Of a stretch of 13,425 bases of DNA, positions 1 through 7,000 are shown one piece after another (positions within the stretch are counted from its first letter, which is position 1; every line of letters begins with the position of its first letter). Position numbers and translations under genes: made by a program. The notes beneath the pieces are model-generated. The model was not told the DNA's origin. It saw only the letters and a list, made by a program, of their open reading frames with translations, and did not search any database. The stretch is from assembly GCA_018883625.1 (NCBI GenBank), contig JAHLFV010000067.1, positions 1-13,425 on the forward strand. Direction: 5' to 3'. Origin of the DNA: Candidatus Treponema excrementipullorum (lineage in GTDB: Bacteria; Spirochaetota; Spirochaetia; Treponematales; Treponemataceae).

Positions 1-175
1 ACCCCTCAACACGTACGGGTTGTTCTGCCCACAGAATTTTACCCGTCAACACGTACGGGTTGTTCTGCCTACAGAATTCTACCCATCAACACGTACGGGT
101 TGTTCTGCCTACAGAATTCTACCCATCAACACGTACGGGTTGTTCTGCCTACAGAATTCTACCCATCAACACGTA
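1..175. repeat. 40-bp tandem direct repeat array (4 full copies plus 15 bp)
   Basis: Units start at 1, 41, 81, 121 and 161. The last stops after 15 bases, in the middle of the unit's palindrome. Copies 3 and 4 are identical. Copy 2 differs from them by one base (fifth position). Copy 1 differs at three positions (5, 30 and 39). There are no unique spacers, so this is a minisatellite, not a CRISPR array. Each unit holds two dyads: the near-palindrome CAACACGTACGGGTTG (14 of 16 symmetric) and the perfect AGAATTCT (lost in copy 1). The array probably continues to the left of the window. It occupies the position where a pyrKD promoter or leader would be expected, and I see no convincing -35/-10 pair inside it. 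Confidence 0.97.
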
Positions 176-180
176 AAGGA
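175..180 (+). promoter_or_regulatory. Ribosome binding site of pyrKD
   Basis: AAAGGA lies directly after the end of the repeat array. Two ATG codons follow in the same frame, at 181 and 187. The second has 6 bases of spacing from the AAAGGA, while the first touches it, so 187 is the more likely start. Confidence 0.75.
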
Positions 181-186
181 ATGTCT

Positions 187-1962
187 ATGTCTTGTTCGGA
201 AACACCCTGTTATCTTACAGCTACCGTGACAAAAACCGCTGAAGTGCAGGCAAGTATTTTTTATGTGCAGGTTTCCTGTCCTGCCAACTTTGCAAAAACA
301 GTATTGCCGGGACAGTTTTTTATGCTTCAAGCTGTTCCTTCAAAAACATTATTGACTCGCCCTATCAGTGTGTATCATACAGAGACAAGTCAGCAGGGTG
401 CTGTACAGTCCATTTCTTTTTTGATATTGAAAAAAGGACAGGGAACAGAAGAACTCTGCACTCTTAAAGCAGGAGATTCACTGAAACTTTTAGGACCCTT
501 GGGAAATACCTTTCCTACTCCCTCTCAAGAAGACTTTCCCTGTATCGTAGGAGGAGGCATCGGAGTGGCACCGGTGGCAGGATTTGCCTCTACTTTACCG
601 GAAAAATCCTATGACTTTATAGCTTCTTTCCGCACCGGTTCTTACGGCTTAGATAATATAGTTCCCAAACAGCTAACAATAACTACCAATGACGGTTCTC
701 AGGGAGTCCCGGGTATGTTGCCGGATGTACTCACCTGTCAAACTATAAAAGAAAAGGGATACACCTGCCTCTACGCCTGCGGTCCCGAACCCATGTTGGC
801 TTACGTCCAAAAAGTTTGCAAGGAAGCCGGCATTCCCTCATACTTGAGCATGGAATCTGCCATGGCTTGCGGAATGGGAGCCTGCTTAGGCTGTACCATT
901 ACCACAAAAGAAGGCAATAAACGTTGCTGCAAGGAAGGCCCTGTTTTTCCCGGAGAAATTTTGATTTTCCCGGAAAAAAATCCCCATTCCCGGTCTTCCA
1001 TCCCATTGTCACCTCTTTCAAAAGAGGAAACACCGGATTTATCCCTTACCATTGCCGGTGTCAGATTTTCCAATCCCGTTATTGCAGCATCAGGCACTTT
1101 TGGATACGGTACTGAATATGCATCCGTGACAGCAGTGCAAAAACTTGGCGGTATCTGTTCTAAAGGACTGACATTGGAGCCCCGACCGGGAAATCAGGGA
1201 GTGCGGTTAAAAGAAACCCCCTCCGGCTTGATTAACTCCATCGGTTTGGAAAATCCGGGAATTCCCCACTTTATAGAAAAAGAACTGCCCACTATGTTGT
1301 CTTTGGGGCCAGTCACTATTGCAAATCTCTCCGGCTCCAGCATAGAAACCTACACCCAAGGAGCGGCTTTACTGGAAAAAACAGCCGTTCCTATGATTGA
1401 GCTGAACATATCTTGCCCCAACGTAAAAGCCGGGGGTATGGCCTTTGGATTGCACTGTGAAGACGCTGCCATGGTAACTTCTGCCGTAAAAAAGGCAGCC
1501 CCTTCCAAACCTTTGATAGTAAAACTGTCTCCCAACGCCCCGGATCTTATAGCCGTTGCCGAAGCCGTCCGTAAGGCCGGAGCCGACGCCCTCAGTTTAA
1601 TAAATACGGTGCAGGCTATTTCTATCGATATAGAAAAAGGTAAACCTCTATTTAACAACATACGTGCAGGATTATCAGGGCCTGCGGTAAAACCCTTAGC
1701 TCTTCGTCTTGTGTACGATTTGATTCAACACATGAATACCTTGCCGGAGTCTCAGCGGATTCCCGTTATTGCATTGGGCGGCATAGCCACTTGGCAGGAT
1801 GCAGTGGAGTTTATTATGGCAGGAGCCCACGCTATACAGGTAGGAACGGCTACCTTTGCCAATCCTACTGCCATGACGGAAATTATTCTGGGACTGGAAG
1901 AGTTTATGAAACGGAAAGGCTTCCGAACTTTGCAGGATTTCAGAGGCTGCGCCCAAGTTTAA
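187..1962 (+). CDS. Dihydroorotate dehydrogenase B, PyrK-PyrD fusion
   Basis: A single 591-residue chain carries both halves of the NAD-dependent class 1B dihydroorotate dehydrogenase, which oxidises dihydroorotate to orotate in pyrimidine synthesis. The N-terminal part (about 1-270) is PyrK, the FAD and 2Fe-2S electron-transfer subunit. It has a flavin-binding RPISV motif, GGGIGVAP at 122-129, CGPEPML, and the cluster cysteines C228, C233, C236 and C248 in CGMGACLGC...CKEGPVF. The C-terminal part (about 285-591) is PyrD. It has SGTFGYG, SKGLTLEPRPGN, NSIGLENPG and NISCPNVKAGG with the class 1 catalytic cysteine C410, plus the FMN phosphate-binding ALGGI and QVGTA motifs near the end. In most bacteria these are two adjacent genes, pyrK then pyrD, and the fusion keeps that order. 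The reading frame stays open back into the repeat array (TTG at 100), but the AAAGGA and ATG at 187 fit the PyrK N-terminus better. The ZIP gene follows after 37 bp. Confidence 0.95.
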   Translation: MSCSETPCYLTATVTKTAEVQASIFYVQVSCPANFAKTVLPGQFFMLQAVPSKTLLTRPISVYHTETSQQGAVQSISFLILKKGQGTEELCTLKAGDSLKLLGPLGNTFPTPSQEDFPCIVGGGIGVAPVAGFASTLPEKSYDFIASFRTGSYGLDNIVPKQLTITTNDGSQGVPGMLPDVLTCQTIKEKGYTCLYACGPEPMLAYVQKVCKEAGIPSYLSMESAMACGMGACLGCTITTKEGNKRCCKEGPVFPGEILIFPEKNPHSRSSIPLSPLSKEETPDLSLTIAGVRFSNPVIAASGTFGYGTEYASVTAVQKLGGICSKGLTLEPRPGNQGVRLKETPSGLINSIGLENPGIPHFIEKELPTMLSLGPVTIANLSGSSIETYTQGAALLEKTAVPMIELNISCPNVKAGGMAFGLHCEDAAMVTSAVKKAAPSKPLIVKLSPNAPDLIAVAEAVRKAGADALSLINTVQAISIDIEKGKPLFNNIRAGLSGPAVKPLALRLVYDLIQHMNTLPESQRIPVIALGGIATWQDAVEFIMAGAHAIQVGTATFANPTAMTEIILGLEEFMKRKGFRTLQDFRGCAQV

Positions 1963-1999
1963 TTGTTGCCCATGTTGGCGGTTGTTTACAGGAGTTTTT

Positions 2000-2800
2000 A
2001 TGGACAATAACGTTTTATTGGCTTTTTTTCTTACCTTATTAGCCGGACTCAGTACGGGAATCGGAAGTCTGATTGCTTTTTTATATCGCCATACCAACAG
2101 AAAATTTCTTTCTGTAGCATTGGGATTTTCCGCCGGCGTTATGGTATACGTTTCAACCATAGAAATATTTGTTAAAGCAAAAGATTCTTTGGTGGCTTTT
2201 ATGGGCTACCGCCTGGGAAACTGGGTCACCGTTATATCCTTTTTCGGAGGAATGTTTTTTATCGCCATTATCGATAAACTCATTCCTTCAGAAGAAAATC
2301 CCCACGAAGTAAAACTTATGGAAGAAATAGAAAAAAATCCGCCATCTACAAAACTGATGCGGATGGGCATTTTCACCGCCCTTGCCATTGCCATTCACAA
2401 CTTCCCGGAAGGCTTGGCAACCTTTGTCTCTGCCTTGCAAGATCCCACTATAGCGGTTCCCATAGTAGTTGCCATCGCCATTCATAATATCCCCGAAGGT
2501 ATTGCTGTTTCCGTACCCATTTATCAGGCAACGGGATCCCGCAAAAAAGCCTTTTGTTATTCGTTTCTTTCCGGTTTGGCTGAACCTATAGGAGCCCTTG
2601 TAGGCTGGATAATTTTACGCCCCTTTATGAACGACGCCGTCTTTGGTATTCTTTTTGCTGCCGTTGCCGGAATTATGGTTTTTATCTCTTTTGACGAATT
2701 ATTGCCGGCCGCCCGGGAATACGGAGAGCACCATCTGTCTATTTACGGACTCATTGCCGGAATGATTATCATGGCAGTCAGCCTTTTGCTGTTTTTATAG
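2000..2800 (+). CDS. ZIP-family divalent metal transporter (ZupT/GufA-like)
   Basis: This 266-residue integral membrane protein should import Zn(II) or related divalent metals across the inner membrane. It has about eight hydrophobic segments and the two ZIP signature motifs in the central helices, HNFPEG at 133-138 and HNIPEG at 162-167, whose His and Glu residues form the metal site. An acidic, lysine-rich loop (around 95-120) precedes the signature helices, and a further acidic motif, SFDELLPAA, sits near the C-terminus. The length is close to E. coli ZupT (257). I chose ATG 2000 over the upstream TTG at 1982 because ACAGGAG ends 5 bases before it. The gene lies 37 bp behind pyrKD with no visible terminator between, so it is probably cotranscribed. 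Which metal it carries cannot be read from the sequence. Confidence 0.93.
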   Translation: MDNNVLLAFFLTLLAGLSTGIGSLIAFLYRHTNRKFLSVALGFSAGVMVYVSTIEIFVKAKDSLVAFMGYRLGNWVTVISFFGGMFFIAIIDKLIPSEENPHEVKLMEEIEKNPPSTKLMRMGIFTALAIAIHNFPEGLATFVSALQDPTIAVPIVVAIAIHNIPEGIAVSVPIYQATGSRKKAFCYSFLSGLAEPIGALVGWIILRPFMNDAVFGILFAAVAGIMVFISFDELLPAAREYGEHHLSIYGLIAGMIIMAVSLLLFL

Positions 2801-2812
2801 AAGCCCATATTC

Positions 2813-2835
2813 TACCTGTACAGGCAGTACAGGTA
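2813..2835. promoter_or_regulatory. Perfect 9-bp inverted repeat between the ZIP gene and the UPF0210 gene
   Basis: TACCTGTAC, five bases (AGGCA), then GTACAGGTA. The left arm and loop also contain the 10-bp palindrome CCTGTACAGG. No T-run follows on the + strand, so it is not a standard intrinsic terminator. It sits 12 bp downstream of the ZIP stop and 13 bp upstream of the next -35 box. That position suits an operator for the downstream promoter or an mRNA 3'-end hairpin. Confidence 0.6.
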
Positions 2836-2848
2836 AAATCCCGCCCCA

Positions 2849-2877
2849 TTGCGATTTCCCTTATTTTTCGATACAAT
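2849..2877 (+). promoter_or_regulatory. Sigma-70-type promoter of the UPF0210-MATE unit
   Basis: TTGCGA (2849-2854), 17 bases, then TACAAT (2872-2877). The expected start of transcription is near 2884, about 11 bases before the ATG at 2895. The Shine-Dalgarno AGAGG (2885-2889) would therefore be at the very 5' end of the mRNA. Confidence 0.7.
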
Positions 2878-2894
2878 AAAATCGAGAGGTTGTT

Positions 2895-4256
2895 ATGATA
2901 TTTTCCCCTGTAGAAATCCAAGAAACAGTAAATATGTTTTTACGCTATAAACTGGATGTCCGTGCCATTACCATGGGCATTTCCCTGCGGGATTGTGCCT
3001 GCGAAAGCGGCAAAGAAAGCCGACGACGAATGAGGGAAAAAATTCTACGATATGCCGGCAATTTGGTGGAAACAGGTAGGAAAATAGAAACAGAATTAGG
3101 CGTACCCATTATAAACAAACGGATTGCCGTTACCCCCATTTCTTTAGTGGCAGAGCCCAGTGACGAAGACAGCTATGTAGAGTGGGCGGTTACCCTAGAT
3201 CAGATTGCAAAGGAATTAGAAGTTGACTTTATCGGCGGTTTTTCTGCCTTGGTTCAAAAAGGAATCACTCCCGGAGACAGAATTCTTTTGGAATCTATTC
3301 CCCAAGCCCTTACCGTAACAGATAGAGTCTGTTCTTCCATTAACTTGGGTACCACAAAAAACGGTATCAATATGAATGCCGTAAAAGATATGGGACGAAT
3401 CATCAAAACTACTGCAGAAAAAACAAAAGATAAAGACGGTTTAGGGTGTGCAAAACTGGTAGTATTCTGTAATGCACCGGAAGACAATCCCTTTATGGCA
3501 GGAGCTTTCCATGGCTCGGGAGAAGGAGACGCTGTTCTTTCTGTGGGAGTTTCCGGTCCCGGAGTAATCAAAGCCGCCTGCGAAGCCTATCGGGGAAAAC
3601 CGTTGGATGAAGTTGCTGACGGTATAAAAAAGATGGCATTTAAAATAACCCGTATGGGACAGTTGGTAGGAACAGAAGCTGCAAAACGTTTGGGAGTAGA
3701 TTTTGGAATTCTGGATTTATCCTTGGCCCCTACTCCCTTTGTAGGTGACTCTGTAGCCAGGATTTTAGAAGAATTGGGCTTGGAATCTGCCGGTGCTCCC
3801 GGTACTACTGCCGCTTTGGCAATGCTTACCGATATGGTAAAAAAAGGCGGCGTTATGGCTAGCACCAATGTGGGGGGACTTTCCGGAGCCTTTATTCCCG
3901 TGTCCGAAGACGAAGGTATGATAGCAGCCGTAAAAGCCGGTTCCATTAACCTAGAGAAGTTGGAAGCTATGACCTGCGTCTGTTCCGTAGGTCTCGATAT
4001 GATAGCTATTCCGGGAGATACACCGGACACCACCATCAGCGGTATTATTGCCGATGAAATGGCAATTGGAATGGTAAATAACAAAACCACCGCAGTACGA
4101 GTTATACCGGTACCGGGAAAAACTGTAGGAGACTGGGCCGAATTTGGCGGTCTTTTAGGCGGAGCTCCCATTTTACCGGTAAGCAAGTTTTCATGTGCCG
4201 ACTTTATCAACCGGGGCGGACGGATTCCGGCTCCTATCCACAGTTTCAGAAACTAA
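2895..4256 (+). CDS. UPF0210 / DUF711 (PFL-fold) family protein
   Basis: The 453-residue protein covers the whole family. Recognisable blocks are DVRAITMGISLRDC near the N-terminus, NKRIAVTPISL, DFIGGFSALVQKG, CSSINLGTTKNGINM, FHGSGEGDAVLSVGVSGPG, the LAPTPFVGDSVA segment, GAPGTTAALAML, and the highly typical C-terminus RGGRIPAPIHSF. Solved members share a fold related to pyruvate formate-lyase, but no enzymatic activity is established and I see no glycyl-radical loop, so I give no function. AGAGG ends 5 bases before ATG 2895. In many Firmicutes the gene follows a small ACT-domain regulator gene; that partner is absent here. The MATE transporter follows after 17 bp, probably in the same transcript. 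Confidence 0.95.
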   Translation: MIFSPVEIQETVNMFLRYKLDVRAITMGISLRDCACESGKESRRRMREKILRYAGNLVETGRKIETELGVPIINKRIAVTPISLVAEPSDEDSYVEWAVTLDQIAKELEVDFIGGFSALVQKGITPGDRILLESIPQALTVTDRVCSSINLGTTKNGINMNAVKDMGRIIKTTAEKTKDKDGLGCAKLVVFCNAPEDNPFMAGAFHGSGEGDAVLSVGVSGPGVIKAACEAYRGKPLDEVADGIKKMAFKITRMGQLVGTEAAKRLGVDFGILDLSLAPTPFVGDSVARILEELGLESAGAPGTTAALAMLTDMVKKGGVMASTNVGGLSGAFIPVSEDEGMIAAVKAGSINLEKLEAMTCVCSVGLDMIAIPGDTPDTTISGIIADEMAIGMVNNKTTAVRVIPVPGKTVGDWAEFGGLLGGAPILPVSKFSCADFINRGGRIPAPIHSFRN

Positions 4257-4273
4257 CAAGAGTAGCAGACACC

Positions 4274-5617
4274 ATGACAATCGATAAAAAATTTTATAAA
4301 ACGCTTTTTTTTGTGGCGGTACCCATTACCTTACAGAATCTCATGCAGTCCATGGTAAACATGTTGGACTCCATTATGGTGGGACAGTTAGGTTCCTTGG
4401 AAATCGCTGCTGTAGGTTTAGGGAACCAAATTTTCTTTATCCTTAACATGATTCTTTTTGGAATAGCTTCCGGCGGTTCCATATTTATAGCCCAGTACTG
4501 GGGAAAAAAAGACGTAGCAAACATCAGAAAAACTTTAGGTTTGATGATAAGTTTTTCCTTGATTATTTCCGCCCTTTTTACGGTTGCAGCTCTCTTTTTC
4601 CCAAAACTGTTGATTTCATTTTACTCCAATGACCCCAAAGTCATTGAAGTAGGTGGACAGTATTTACGACTGGTAGCCATAAGTTATCCCATAACAGCCA
4701 TCAGTTTTGTTGTCTCTCAAGCTTTCCGTAGCACAGAACACGTTAAATTACCCATGGTGGCAACCATGATTTCTTTGGTTGTGAACGGTATTTTTAACTA
4801 CTTGTTTATCTTTGGTATAGGACCTTTCCCTGCCATGGGTGTTTCGGGAGCAGCATTGGCAACCATTATTTCCCGATTTTTGGAGTTTTTTATACTCTAT
4901 TCTGTAGCAAAGAAAAATAACTATGAAGCTTTGGATTCTTTTAAATCCATGATGTCTTACAATATGTATTTTATACAACGCTACATAAAAATAGCCTTTC
5001 CCGTTATTCTTAATGAAACACTGTGGGGCTTTGGCGTTACTTTGCAAAATGCCATCTTTGCCAAAATCAGTACCGATGCTATAGCCGCCTTTAATATTAC
5101 GGGAACAATTTCCCAACTGACTTGGGTTTTCTTTATCGGTATCGGTAACGCAGCCGCAATTATCATCGGAAAACAAATCGGTGCAGAGGACACACAAAAA
5201 GCTCTAAAATACGCCAATAAGTTTGCCCTGTTGATGCCCATATTGGCAATTTTTATCGGAGCATTACTGTTTCCCCTTTCAAAAGTCTTGCCGGTATTTT
5301 TCGACGTTGCACCTCACATTATGGCAGAGGCAACTGCCATGCTTATGGTATTAATGGTTGTCTATCCTTTGCGTAGTTTTAACATGTGTTACATAGTAGG
5401 TATATGTCGTGCCGGTGGAGATACGGTTTTTGCTGCCGTCTGCGATGTTGCCGCCATGTGGTGTATTGCCCTTCCCATGGGATTTTTGGCAGGCTTTATT
5501 TTACATCTGCAACCTTGGCTTGTATTTATGTTTGTGGTTTCTGAAGATATTTTCAAAGCTGCACTGGGAGTATATCGTATCAAATCAAAAAAATGGCTAC
5601 ATAACGTAACACGATAA
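4274..5617 (+). CDS. MATE-family multidrug/metabolite exporter
   Basis: This 447-residue inner-membrane protein has about 12 hydrophobic helices in two related halves (approximately 1-230 and 233-447), the layout of MATE antiporters, which expel cationic drugs or metabolites using Na+ or H+. Typical signatures are LDSIMVGQLG (31-40) followed by LGNQ, the PAMGVSGAALAT motif in the first half, and RAGGDT (379-384) in the second. The frame stays open back to an ATG at 4193, but that start would overlap the UPF0210 gene by 64 bases and add a hydrophilic leader. ATG 4274 gives a family-length protein. Its only possible Shine-Dalgarno is AAGAG (4258-4262), 11 bases away, so translation may be coupled to UPF0210, which stops 17 bases upstream. 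The substrate is unknown. Confidence 0.92.
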   Translation: MTIDKKFYKTLFFVAVPITLQNLMQSMVNMLDSIMVGQLGSLEIAAVGLGNQIFFILNMILFGIASGGSIFIAQYWGKKDVANIRKTLGLMISFSLIISALFTVAALFFPKLLISFYSNDPKVIEVGGQYLRLVAISYPITAISFVVSQAFRSTEHVKLPMVATMISLVVNGIFNYLFIFGIGPFPAMGVSGAALATIISRFLEFFILYSVAKKNNYEALDSFKSMMSYNMYFIQRYIKIAFPVILNETLWGFGVTLQNAIFAKISTDAIAAFNITGTISQLTWVFFIGIGNAAAIIIGKQIGAEDTQKALKYANKFALLMPILAIFIGALLFPLSKVLPVFFDVAPHIMAEATAMLMVLMVVYPLRSFNMCYIVGICRAGGDTVFAAVCDVAAMWCIALPMGFLAGFILHLQPWLVFMFVVSEDIFKAALGVYRIKSKKWLHNVTR

Positions 5618-5625
5618 ATAAGTCC

Positions 5626-5654
5626 TTGTCATGTCGGTACGTACCTGATACAAT
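5626..5654 (+). promoter_or_regulatory. Strong purD promoter placed for a leaderless mRNA
   Basis: TTGTCA (5626-5631), 17 bases, then TACAAT (5649-5654) preceded by TG one base away, making an extended -10. Transcription normally starts about 7 bases after the -10, which is position 5661, the A of the purD ATG. The bases between -10 and ATG (ACCCCC) offer no Shine-Dalgarno. Confidence 0.75.
5636..5645. promoter_or_regulatory. 10-bp perfect palindrome in the purD promoter spacer
   Basis: GGTACGTACC lies between the -35 and -10 boxes of the purD promoter, where a bound protein would block RNA polymerase. It is a candidate operator only. It is short, and CGTAC is common in this sequence, including in every unit of the array at 1-175. 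Confidence 0.4.
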
Positions 5655-5660
5655 ACCCCC

Positions 5661-6998
5661 ATGAAAGTACTTGTTGTTGGCTCCGGCGGACGGGAGCATG
5701 CTATTGCTTGGGCTCTTGCAAAAAGCCCAGATGTTACGGAAGTTATCTGTGTACCCGGAAACGGCGGTACAGCAGCAGAAAAAAAATGTCGTACAATCGA
5801 CCCTAAAGAGTATATCTCTACAGAACATATGTCTTTTAATGATGCCGTGTCCGTTATTGCCACGGAAGAACGCTGTGATTTTGTTGTGGTGGGACCGGAG
5901 GATCCCTTGGCACAGGGCTTGGCAGATGTTTTGTGGAAGGCCGGCATTCCGGTAGTAGGTCCCAAATCCCAAGGTGCTATCTTAGAAGCCAGTAAAGATT
6001 TTTCAAAAGAATTTATGCAAAAATACGGAGTTGCCTGCGGTTACAGTAAAAGTTTTACTTCCACAGCAGAAGCTCTGTCATATCTCCATGAAAAAGGTGC
6101 CCCCATTGTTATCAAAGCTGATGGCTTAGCAGCCGGTAAAGGAGTTGTAGTAGCTGCCACTGTTAAAGAGGCAGAAGAAGCAATTATCAATTTCATGGAC
6201 AAAAAAACTTTGGGAACTGCCGGTACCAAAATACTTTTGGAAGAATATTTACAGGGAGTGGAAATTTCTGTTTTGGCAGCAGTGTCAGTTACTCCTCAAC
6301 ATCCTGAAAAAGCAACCATTGTGCCCTTTGTAACAGCCAGAGACCACAAAAGACTACTTGACGGAGCAAAAGGCCCCAATACCGGTGGCATGGGAGCAGT
6401 AGCCCCTGTCAGTGATGTCACTGCAGACATGATGGAAGCTTTCCAAAAAGATATTTTAGTTCCTACTCTCAAGGGACTTATAGCGGAAAAAATGGATTAC
6501 AGAGGCTTTATCTTCTTTGGATTGATGCTTACCTCCACCGGCCCCAAATTATTGGAATATAATGTCCGACTGGGAGACCCGGAAACTCAGGCTGTTTTAC
6601 CCTTAATGGATTTTGACTTTTCAAAGCTCTGCCGAGCAATCATCGACGAAGAATTACAGAATTTTACCTGTACATGGAAACCGGGCTTTGTCTGCGCTCC
6701 CGTTGCTGTTTCCGGCGGATATCCGGGAGAATATCATAAAGGATATACAATTTCACTTCCCCTTCAGACAAGAGAAACAGAAAAGATTTTTATTGCAGGA
6801 GCACAACTGGACAGGAGGAATGAACAGCTACCACTCATTACCAGCGGTGGAAGGGTTTTAGCCACCGCTGCTTACGGAGAGACATTTCAGGAAGCATGGG
6901 AAAAAGCCTATAAACTGATGGAAAAAGTACATTTTGAAAGTATGTTCTATCGCAAGGATATAGGACTTCCCGGAGCAGCCGAATCAGGACAATTGTAA
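5661..6998 (+). CDS. purD: Phosphoribosylamine-glycine ligase (GAR synthetase)
   Basis: This is the ATP-dependent enzyme that joins glycine to phosphoribosylamine, the second step of de novo purine synthesis. It is a 445-residue, full-length ATP-grasp protein. The N-terminal MKVLVVGSGGREHA and VVVGPEDPLAQGLAD (76-90) form the substrate-binding domain. IKADGLAAGKGVVVA (151-165) is the ATP-binding loop, LLEEYLQGVEISVLA (192-206) follows, GPNTGGMGA (238-246) is the family signature, and EYNVRLGDPETQ (299-310) carries metal/ATP ligands. One oddity is DGAKGPNTGG where the family usually has DGDxGPNTGG, so residue 236 is Ala rather than Asp. The start is fixed by the N-terminal motif and by the promoter directly upstream. 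There is no ribosome binding site. The HD phosphohydrolase gene begins 2 bp after the stop. Confidence 0.97.
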   Translation: MKVLVVGSGGREHAIAWALAKSPDVTEVICVPGNGGTAAEKKCRTIDPKEYISTEHMSFNDAVSVIATEERCDFVVVGPEDPLAQGLADVLWKAGIPVVGPKSQGAILEASKDFSKEFMQKYGVACGYSKSFTSTAEALSYLHEKGAPIVIKADGLAAGKGVVVAATVKEAEEAIINFMDKKTLGTAGTKILLEEYLQGVEISVLAAVSVTPQHPEKATIVPFVTARDHKRLLDGAKGPNTGGMGAVAPVSDVTADMMEAFQKDILVPTLKGLIAEKMDYRGFIFFGLMLTSTGPKLLEYNVRLGDPETQAVLPLMDFDFSKLCRAIIDEELQNFTCTWKPGFVCAPVAVSGGYPGEYHKGYTISLPLQTRETEKIFIAGAQLDRRNEQLPLITSGGRVLATAAYGETFQEAWEKAYKLMEKVHFESMFYRKDIGLPGAAESGQL

Positions 6999-7000
6999 AC

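Noticed and set aside
1..175. CRISPR array
   Set aside because: The 40-bp copies are directly adjacent with no unique spacers, and no cas genes are present.
100..186. N-terminal extension of pyrKD through the repeat array from TTG 100
   Set aside because: The array is simply stop-free. AAAGGA before ATG 187 and the family N-terminus support the shorter protein.
20..229. Small repeat-coded ORF of 69 codons
   Set aside because: It begins at TTG inside the array without a ribosome binding site and runs out of frame into pyrKD.
1696..2160. 154-codon antisense ORF across the pyrKD-ZIP junction
   Set aside because: It opposes two conserved proteins and has no domain signature.
2816..2832. LexA-type SOS box in the dyad (CTGT...ACAG)
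   Set aside because: The half-sites are separated by 9 bases rather than the 8 of the enterobacterial box, and no SOS gene is nearby.
3587..4210. 207-codon antisense ORF opposite UPF0210
   Set aside because: It lies fully opposite a strongly conserved coding frame, has biased low-complexity composition (Pro/Ser/Ile) and no recognisable motif.
4193..4273. Earlier ATG for the MATE gene
   Set aside because: It would overlap the well-conserved C-terminus of UPF0210 and add a hydrophilic leader not typical of MATE proteins.
5618..5660. Purine riboswitch before purD
   Set aside because: Only 43 bp separate the genes and they are filled by the promoter, so there is no room for an aptamer.
5580..5972. 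Two antisense ORFs across the purD promoter and 5' end
   Set aside because: They are opposite the canonical PurD N-terminus and lack ribosome binding sites and family signatures.
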